A stretch of DNA of 64,000 nt from assembly GCA_016584495.1 (NCBI GenBank), contig WAID01000007.1, forward strand, positions 2,280,001 through 2,344,000. Direction: 5' to 3'. This DNA comes from Celoporthe dispersa (lineage: Eukaryota; Ascomycota; Sordariomycetes; Diaporthales; Cryphonectriaceae). This document shows, in pieces, positions 56,701 to 64,000 of the stretch (position 1 is the stretch's first letter; every line of letters begins with the position of its first letter). Both the position numbers and the translations under genes were made by a program. Below the pieces are notes generated by a model. The model was not told where the DNA came from and did not search any database. It worked only from the letters and a program-made list of their open reading frames with translations.

Positions 56701-57266
56701 TCCAGTGCACCCGGAAGACAGAAGTCCGCTCGTGGCGCACCCTCTTCGATTACCTACCACCGCCGCAGGAGCTCTTTGAGGAGTCCCTGCAGCGCGGCTC
56801 ACTCAAGACAGCAGGCGGCTACCTCCTCATCCTACATACCTTTGACGAACTGGCCACCGCCTCTGAACAGAGCGTCCGCCTGCTGACGCGCGCCATGCGC
56901 GAGGAAGACTGGGAGCTGTGCAAGGAGCTCGCGCGGTTCCTGGCTGCCCTCGATGAGACGGGAGATACCCTCCGCGAGGCGCTCAGGATGGCGAACGTGA
57001 GGATTGCGACAGGAGATAAGACGGGCGAGGAAGGGTTTGGCGGCTCTCTGGTGGCGAGGCTAGAGGTCCCGCAGACAAAGGCAAAGGGTGTCAACGGCGC
57101 CGGGTCCGGGTCCGGGTCGGCATCGACGTCAGTATCGGGCGGGTCGAGCAAGGCTGAGAGCCCCGGTGGTGGGAACCGCAATGACATCACAGGAGACGAT
57201 GGGTCGTCGGATGCCAGCATCAGTGGCCAGAGCGCGGCCGTGTCTGATGATGGGACGGAGAGATGA
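53769..57266 (+). CDS. RIC1: RIC1, Golgi Ypt6/Rab6 GEF subunit (two frame breaks)
   Basis: With Rgp1 it forms the exchange factor for Ypt6/Rab6 in retrograde Golgi traffic. Exons 53769-54173, 54239-56405 and 56461-57266; about 1125 residues. It begins MYWPVGTPRVYA, the usual RIC1 N terminus, followed by a long Ser/Pro/Gly insert and then ILALRVSRLGQIFAVIT. Beta-propeller segments include GSLTCLSYSPDGYCLFVGY and GYDLPDMSTI. The C-terminal RIC1 domain has FRTVLQTT, ILRHHLVANKSLAALHLAQQ and HALEVLLHHVLDEEV. Break 1: the G run at about 55908-55913 has six G where five are needed (before LSWILPESQLVEGD). Break 2: a C run at about 56617-56632 is one short (before ESAILPRVLSLLSSFKEYL). Both lie in short homopolymers. 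The last 70 residues are Gly/Ser-rich. Confidence 0.92.
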
Positions 57267-57586
57267 TCCGAGACGAGAACAGGATGAGACGGGACCAAAA
57301 TTACCGCCAGACGTACCTACCTAGACTCGAGTAGGGGGAGGCTTATACATCCTTTACACGCTGGTCTGCACCGGCTAACACCGCAGTCCCTTGCAGGCAT
57401 AGAATTAAATACACTGCATCGTCGAGAGGGCCTCCGCGCCCTGGTTCCTTCACTCTCCATAGCTTGTCCCGGGAGATTCAACCCCAGGTTGCCCCATCCA
57501 ACAACCCAATACAGTGGATGTCTAATGGTATTAAATTTCTCACTGTCACCCTTACCATCATCCAGGCATAGCCCATCCCACTTTTC
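57267..57586. other. Spacer between convergent RIC1 and the MFS gene
   Basis: About 320 bp, 3' flanks only. Confidence 0.5.
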
Positions 57587-60009
57587 TCATCTAAGTCCAA
57601 TATCCTGGCCCCTAACCCCGACGCCCGCAGAACGAATAATCTCCCTCCGCCGCCGCCTGAGCTGGTCCACCTTCTCCTTGACCGTGATGATCTCGCCATC
57701 CTGCCTCGCCCTCTCGCGACCCTCGCCCAGGTCCTCCAGGCTCTTGGTCTCCAATCTCACCTTCCCGCTGCTGCCGCCGCCACCGCGGTGATCATTGGGG
57801 TCCTCGGCGACCACGCGCCGCCGCTGCAGGTTCGGCAGGTAGGCCCACGAGTAGACGGCGCCGAGGGCCATGAACAGGGAGAAGAGGAGGAACTCGAGGC
57901 CCTGGCGGGTCGAAGAGCCGTAGCCTGCGTTGATGCCGTAGACGACGGCGACGGCGACCATGCTGCCGATCTTGCCGGCGGCGGCAGAGATGCCGTGGCA
58001 GGTGCAGCGGTAGCAGCTGGGGAAGATCTCGGCGGGGATGATGAAGGTGAGGCTGTTTGCGCCTGGAGGTCTCGAGGTCAGGTTCCGACTCCGGATCAGG
58101 AGAGATAGGGGGCGGAGGTTTGGGCAGGGAGGGAATCACGTACCGAAATTGAAGAAGAAGTGGCATATGGCCACGCAGACGACAGTGACGGGTGCGGCGT
58201 TGGTGTGCGCAACGCCGTAGTAGACGCCACCAGTGATGATGAAGAGCACGGTGAGCAGCAGGAAGGAGGCGGTGAGGAAGTGCCGCCGGTGGAGCCTGTT
58301 GATGAAGATGGTGCAGCAGATGCTGCCGAGGATGGAGGCGATAGAGACGGTGACGAGGTACTGCTTGCCCTGCTCGAGCAGCGTGTCGTAGACGGTGGCG
58401 CAGGGCCGCGCGCTGTCAGTCTGCCAGGCCGGGAAGCCCGTCTGGGTCCATGAGGGGGAGTGCAGAGGTGCCTCCCTCAAGCGTGGAGTTCCAGCAGGGC
58501 AGGTTGGGGCCCAGGGTGGGCGCGGGGCCTCTGGCCCAGAGGTCGGCGAGCGTCGCGCCTTTGTCGAGCGAGAAGCCATAGAAGGAGATATCTAGGAAGA
58601 ACCAGGTTGCCTGCAGTGTGATCGTCAGTCAGTTGGTGCCGACTCTTGGCATCACGTCGGTGCTTCATGCGTTGAGAGGCAAGACCTACAGCAGTACCTA
58701 AGAGTCGTAAGCCATGTGTGTCCCTTCCGAGGGGGGCTTCGGGGTGTGCCAGTGCTTACCTAGCAGATAATACCAATTCCCGTCCTTGATGAAGTAGTTG
58801 TATAGATCCTCTCGAGAAAACTGCACAGGCATGAACTGGAAGGGCTCCCGCGGCAAGGGCGGCAAAGATGGGCTCTCGCTGCTCGCGCCAGGAGGGGGCG
58901 CGCCGTACACCCTCTGGGTATCACGAAACGCCGTGCCCGGTTTGCCCTTGACCTCCAGGCTGTACAGGCCGCAGTCGTAGAGAAAGAAGCGGAAGATGAT
59001 GGCCAGCACGGCGGGCACGCACCCGGACCCGATGACGATCCTCCAGATGCCGTCGACGAGACTCTTGCATTCCTTCTCGTACTTGGTGTTGATGCCGCAC
59101 TGTAGGGCCTGTAGGTTGTATTGTGCGTCCCTCCCCAGCACGACCCAGACGCCGACGAGCTGGGCGAGTGCCTGTCCGACGGGCTGCATCAGGAAGACGG
59201 AGGAGAGCATGGTGGCGCGAGAGGTGGTGCTGGACCATTCTGATGTGATGACAGCACTCAGGGGATACTCGGCTCCTATCCCGATGCCCATAACAAACCG
59301 CCACTGGGGAGAGAAGGTTGTGTCAGCTCCGTGGAGATATGCAGCGCGCGGGAGGGAGAGAGATATACTTACAAAACAGAACAGGGCAAGGAAGGACATG
59401 TCATTGTAGCCATAGCTGCTGGTGGCCACGCCTATGGTGGAAACAATGACGAGGAGGAGCTCGATACCATAGAGCCGAGTCCGTCCGAAGCGGTCAGCCA
59501 GGTACCCGAAGAGCAGCTGGCCACACGCAGAGCCGCCGAGGGTGAACAGGTTGATGACGAGGCCGGGCCAGCGCTGGTCTGGGAAGTATACGTAGGTGAC
59601 AGATGTGTTTATGACATTGCTCGCGAATAGATTGTAGCTGGTACAACAGAGTGTGAGCCGTACCATATATGTATGCGTCTGGATGGGGTGCTCTCTGTTG
59701 GCAGCGAGCGTGACATGTCTCGAGACTTACGAGTCTGTGAGGAAGCCCGAGGCCGCGACGCCCCAGATCCTGAAGTTCCAGGAGTTCAGGTCAAGCTCAT
59801 ATCTTAACTGGCGGCGGTCCTATATCGAGGCACTGGTGTCAGTCCTGTCGAGCATCGAAAGCTCGCCCTCCAGGTACAAGGCGGGGCTGGAGTGCGCGCG
59901 CGTAGCCGCTGCTTACCTGGCGGTCTCCAACAGGCAGGGCAGAACTGTCAAAGCCCAGGAACCCACGATTTTTCCTCTCGACGTCGTCGGGATAGATCGA
60001 CCGGGCCAT
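57587..60009 (-). CDS. MFS transporter, phosphate:H+ symporter-like, seven exons with an 8-nt micro-exon (one frame break)
   Basis: Exons 60009-59917, 59819-59731, 59637-59373, 59303-58760, 58697-58690 (8 nt), 58610-58144 and 58062-57587; about 646 residues. Twelve membrane helices are expected. Family text: GDRQ(D)[46 protein letters not shown] (the MFS loop), [20 protein letters not shown], and after the central loop [31 protein letters not shown] and [14 protein letters not shown]. The central loop contains a Pro/Ser insert, and an extra T at about 58479-58480 shifts the frame after PCWNSTL; the next frame carries [13 protein letters not shown]. Substrate is probably phosphate or a phosphorylated solute, by family only. 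The tail is Lys/Arg-rich and cytosolic. Confidence 0.85.
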
Positions 60010-62321
60010 GTCTGATTGTCCCTATCCCTATAGGAAGGCTGAGAGTTTCACCAGCTGTGGAGTCTCCAGTACATGCCTGACATGTTTACAGTATCGATCT
60101 GGGGATTGGCCCTGGAGGCGTAGAGATGCTGTTGAGGTGGGCTGAGCGGGTGGTAAATCTACTTTTTGGATCTCGTATGGTCTCCTGGCGAGCAGGATTG
60201 CGAGAGGCGCAGGGAGATGAACTACTTCCGACGTATGCGGAGAGGGGCCAAAGAGCCTCATGAGGACTTTACATGAAATGTTGAATATCCATGGGCGAGG
60301 CTGGTGTCGCCACGAAGGGTTCCTTCCGTTGATGCACAAAAGAAGCGTCTCGGCGGATAAGGGTCGTCTTGAGGGCAAGTACTACCCACTCAGGTGCAAA
60401 CCCATAGTGCTGGGGAAGGCGCCCCCACGCTACTTCCATCGTCCACCGAGGGACGATTACGTCGGGGCGAGGGGCATGGATGGGATGGATGGACGCCCCC
60501 TTGCAAAGCATACTTGATATACCAGACCCCAGAGACAAAACTGAACAAGACTGAGTGTGTGGTACACCCCTCGCGTTCTCGTATGTCTTCAATAACTCTT
60601 CCCCTCCCTCCCTCCCTTCTTCCCCCCCCCGCAAAAAAAACAACGCTAGGTTGGACATCACTCAATTCACTCACCGTCTCTTTCCCACCATGTGATTATT
60701 GTACAGGTGCTAATCTTTTCCCTATGCTCGTCTCGTTTAGAGTCCCGAAAGGTCGCCCCTGTAGGACCCCTAGCCTCTTCCTGCACTGGGCTATGGTACA
60801 GCAACATGCAGGCTGCAGCTGCAAGGTCCACCACGTTCTGCCCCTCCCCCTCCCCTCGCATCGTTACACAGATGTTGGCTCTCCTCTCGCCATATGTGTG
60901 TGTGGGTGTGTGTGTGTGTGCCTAGGGAATTTATTGATTTCTGCTTACTGGGTGACCGAGTATTCTTTTGTCAAGCTTAGGGCGGCGGCATATACGCAAG
61001 GTAAAATCTACCTCAACCTCGTGGCGTACGACTAAGCAGCCATCTTGGTTTCCACTTTGGCACTGTCTGTATTCCGCGTCCATCGCCCTGCCCACGTGGG
61101 ACGCACCCAAGCTGAGAAACCATGTCCGCCAGACAACAGCCTGCCCTGGGGGCCCTGAACCTTGGTAGTTCAAGGTACCTGAATTACCTTTCGTACCATT
61201 ACAACTCTGTTGAAGGAGACAATTACTTGGGTAGATATATAGGCAAGATTGGCTGGATGGGTGCGCATCTGTCTCCAAGACAGCATCCCGTCCTCCGGTC
61301 GGACCAATTCGGGGAGTTTCGAGTCTCGTTCGTCCTGGATACCTACTGCTCAGAGACACAGACCCTCACTCACACACACACACACACTCTCTCTCTCTCT
61401 CTCTACTCACACCAAGCAGCGATCATGAGCCACGGACCGAAATGTAGTTGAGCGGGCTTCAGGGCCAAGCATCTAGGCACTGCTGTACTAACTAGTGGCA
61501 GAGGAGGAGGGTGGACGCCAGAAACCTTCCCCCTCTCTGCTTCTGGAATTCCAGCGGTCCGCAGCAGTAGCCAGTGCAGCAAGTCCCCTGGGTCGTCGGT
61601 AGGGCTATCATCAGCAGGGCTGCCATCAGTCGATGTCTCTCGGCTGGCTCCTTGCTCCGAGTACCAACGCCCGCCTGTTATGATATTGACCTCATCCTTC
61701 CCCGTCCTTCCGGACCAGCACTTTCAGCCAACCACCACCAGCCCCATCGAGATCAATTTAGCTGGTGGTGGTGGTGATGATGACCACTGTGGCGCCTGTG
61801 GGCTGCTGTGCCGCGGAGGAGGGAAAGAGCGCATGCACAGTGCCAGCCTTGGCCTAGCCTGACAGGGTGCCAGGCAAGCTCTGTGACCAAATCCCGTTGC
61901 ACCTTCTGGCCATGTGCCCTTGGGCTCCGGGCTCATTCCTCCAGCCCTGCCCCCTTTCCTCGCGACGGACCACTCGGTTGGAACCCCTGGGATCTGGACC
62001 ATGCCGTACTCGCTCCCACACCATTGGCCCCCATTCCGCCATCTTGCCATCCGACGTGGACCCCGCTTTCCTCAACCTTGAGCTCCTCCCCCCAGAGCTA
62101 GAGCCCAGATGACTCGCCCTGCCCTCTACCGCTGGGACCTGCACCCGCACATGCTGCACATGCCGTTGCAGCGTATGGGACGAAGGAGTGCTTGGGGGTC
62201 GATACTGACACGGACCGAGCGCGGGGATAATGCCGCGCGCACACGCCCACACACACGATAAGATAACACGGTTCAAGCTGTCAGCTCCCTCTGTTTTTGC
62301 TCTCATGCTGCTGCTGCGCTG

Positions 62322-62380
<59 letters not shown>

Positions 62381-63129
62381 GAGAGGGGTCACAGAGAAGT
62401 CGACCCGGTGATGAGAAATCTGGACGGCAGAGCACGGCAGTCGTCGTCGTCGTTGTTTTTGCTGCTAATGTTATTTCTATCAGCCTGCGCAGGGCCCTCA
62501 AGTATCTGGAAAACTTAAATTGCTTGCCTGGCCTTATTATTATTATTATACTGTTGACCAGCCCGACGACACCGCCGGACCCTGGGCTCGAGTGGCTCTC
62601 GTAATCAGCCTCTGCTCGGCCTATTCCACCCTCGAATGCTGGTACGATCCTCGCTCTTCACTGACTACTATGCAATTGCATGACTGCAATGCCTATTTCT
62701 TGACCAGTTCCCTTTCTCAACACACCCAGATCGGACCCTCACAATACATGTCCTCACTCCCACGGTGAAGTAACCAGTCGCTGTACTCTGTCTGACTCGA
62801 GAAACCTTGCCCAGTCTCACAGCCTTGTCTCTTGTCGGACCACACCAACGCCGACGCGGCGCACCGGCGCAAACCCTCACGATCGGCACGGGCACGTGCA
62901 AGATCCTGGCGGAGAGGACTGGAAGGGCGCGACGACCGACGAACCAAAGGGAAAAAAGAAAGAAAAAAAAAGGACCAGCCAGCCAGCCTGACCATAGCAG
63001 CACGAGAAATGCTCTTGTCGGCAGAGCACGAACTGCCCTGATCACCCCCTCTCCCCGCTGGCGCAGCTCCGCAGAGGGCTGGACAGCCGTCGGGGTCCCG
63101 AGGGCTGACAATACATCCGACCGCGAATC
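60010..63129. other. 3.1-kb region without supported genes
   Basis: Divergent promoter zone between the MFS gene (-) and the gene at 63130 (+). Contains CA/CT microsatellites at 61372-61402 and 62326-62379 and mixed-sequence spacer. Several short frames have no family likeness. Confidence 0.5.
62326..62379. repeat. (CA)27 microsatellite
   Basis: Uninterrupted CA repeat upstream of the gene at 63130. Confidence 0.95.
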
Positions 63130-64000
63130 ATGGCCTATTCCAATAGATCTTTACAATCAAACTCCTCCTCCTCGTCGTACATCTCCTCGTCTCTGGGTCA
63201 TGCGTCCTACGCGCCAGCACCCGCTCACATCGTCGATACCCCCAACAGCTCCGCCGTCTCTGGTGCGGCTTTAGATCCCTCGCTGCCTCCGACCGCGCTC
63301 CGCCCTCTGGATCTCGGTCCTCCCGTCTATCAGGCCACAATGTATTTTGACCTCGCAGGGGGGCTTGGGCTGCTTGTCCTGTCTGTCCTAGGACTGTTTG
63401 CATGTCATACTAATTGATATCTTTCTCTCCTTGTCTAGCACCCTGTTCGAAGGCACAGCGAACGAGCATGCAGTATATCTCGGGCCGTGGGAGGTGATAG
63501 AATCAGATCCTCGCAGGGTCGCCTGGCAGTGCAGCCACCAAGGCGAGACGTTGGAGCAGTTCCGTGCGTATGATGACAACAGGGAGACCAAGCCTGAACC
63601 CGGTAGCAAAGACCATTCGCTGAGAGACCGTCACAGTTCCGATGGGCCTGTCCTCACAGGTGCAGCCTGTCACGCTCCACGCCCAGCACCGGCCCTACTC
63701 TGACCCGGCCGAGATGGAGCTGTACGTCATATTCCGGGAACCACAACGCGTACGATATACGGCAGCGGACGGCGCGGTCGTGCACGACGAGGTCATCGAG
63801 GTCAAGTATGAGTTCACCTCGCTCGACGGCTCTGCGCGCTTCCAGGGGGACCTGCGGCGGCAAGACCTGGTTGACTACTTCGATGTCGATGTTGTCTTCA
63901 GCGACACGCACAGCCGTACCGACTCTCTGACGGGCGCAGTGCGGGGGCTGGTAACGATCCAGAGGATCAAGGTATGGAGGGACAGGCTGTCCATGTGCCA
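63130..64000 (+). CDS. Conserved fungal protein, 5' part only (runs off the window)
   Basis: Three exons seen, 63130-63341, 63439-63563 and 63637-64000 (cut by the window end), in phase over introns of 97 and 73 nt. It starts MAYSNRSLQSNSSSSSYISS, a Ser-rich disordered leader with Pro/Ala stretches. Ordered segments follow: EHAVYLGPWEVIESDPRRVA, QCSHQGETLEQFLPMGLSSQ, then TLHAQHRPYSDPAEMELYVI, FREPQRVRYT and VIEVKYEFTSLDGSARFQGD. The text reads like a beta-rich domain with several aromatic and charged positions, and I recognise it as a type found across filamentous ascomycetes, but I cannot attach a function. The middle splice uses GTGCGT and GTCACAG; an alternative acceptor 24 nt on would break the frame. 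The 3' end is missing. Confidence 0.7.

Noticed and set aside
62326..62379. CA repeat as part of a CRISPR-like or telomeric array
   Set aside because: Plain dinucleotide microsatellite without spacers or TTAGGG units.

Overview
The window is nuclear DNA of a filamentous ascomycete (Pezizomycotina, most likely a Sordariomycete). The evidence is genes split by short GT-AG introns (mostly 55-100 nt) with CTAAC-like branch sites, long GC-balanced intergenic stretches, many CT/GA/CA microsatellites, a Zn2Cys6 regulator, an RTA1-type membrane protein and a HeLo-domain protein. The species cannot be fixed from the sequence alone. I support 21 protein-coding genes and found no rRNA, tRNA, CRISPR array or intact transposon.

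Layout. 0.7-8.3 kb: SHR3 (-), a small cysteine protein (-), a sedoheptulose/fructose bisphosphatase (-), a second MC-starting cysteine protein (-), a secreted-ectodomain membrane protein (-) and a TLS1/Hep59-like splicing protein (-). 8.6-15.5 kb is a dense housekeeping block: acylphosphatase (+), PWP1 (-), PRP16 (+) and a glutathione transferase (-). 15.5-21.4 kb is gene-poor, partly AT-rich, and ends in a long pyrimidine-rich leader before a fungal-specific protein with two CRIB-like repeats (21.4 kb, +). 24.5-36.5 kb is an accessory-looking stretch: a membrane-anchored NodB-type deacetylase (-), a small secreted protein (+), an unknown protein (-), a HeLo-domain protein with two HET-s-type amyloid repeats (+), a PLP trans-sulfuration enzyme (-) and a conserved fungal low-complexity protein (-). 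40-46 kb holds a Zn2Cys6 transcription factor (+) facing an RTA1-like protein (-). 49-60 kb is a second housekeeping block: RRN3 (+), TEX1/THO3 (-), RIC1 (+) and an MFS phosphate-type transporter (-). The window ends inside a conserved fungal gene starting at 63130 (+).

Two things stand out. First, the gene at 31456-32710 has the architecture of the HET-S prion/incompatibility system: an N-terminal HeLo domain, a flexible Gly/Asn/Pro linker, and two gap-free 31-residue-spaced repeats ending in a Met-x-x-Gly-Asn motif. No NLR partner lies beside it. Second, eight conserved genes carry twelve single-base reading-frame breaks, most of them in or beside short homopolymers, including essential genes (PRP16, RRN3). 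This looks like uncorrected assembly indels rather than gene death, and anyone using predicted proteins from this window should allow for it.

Gene models here were built by joining frames at GT-AG borders and checking phase. Functions come from recognised motifs and families; no database search was run.
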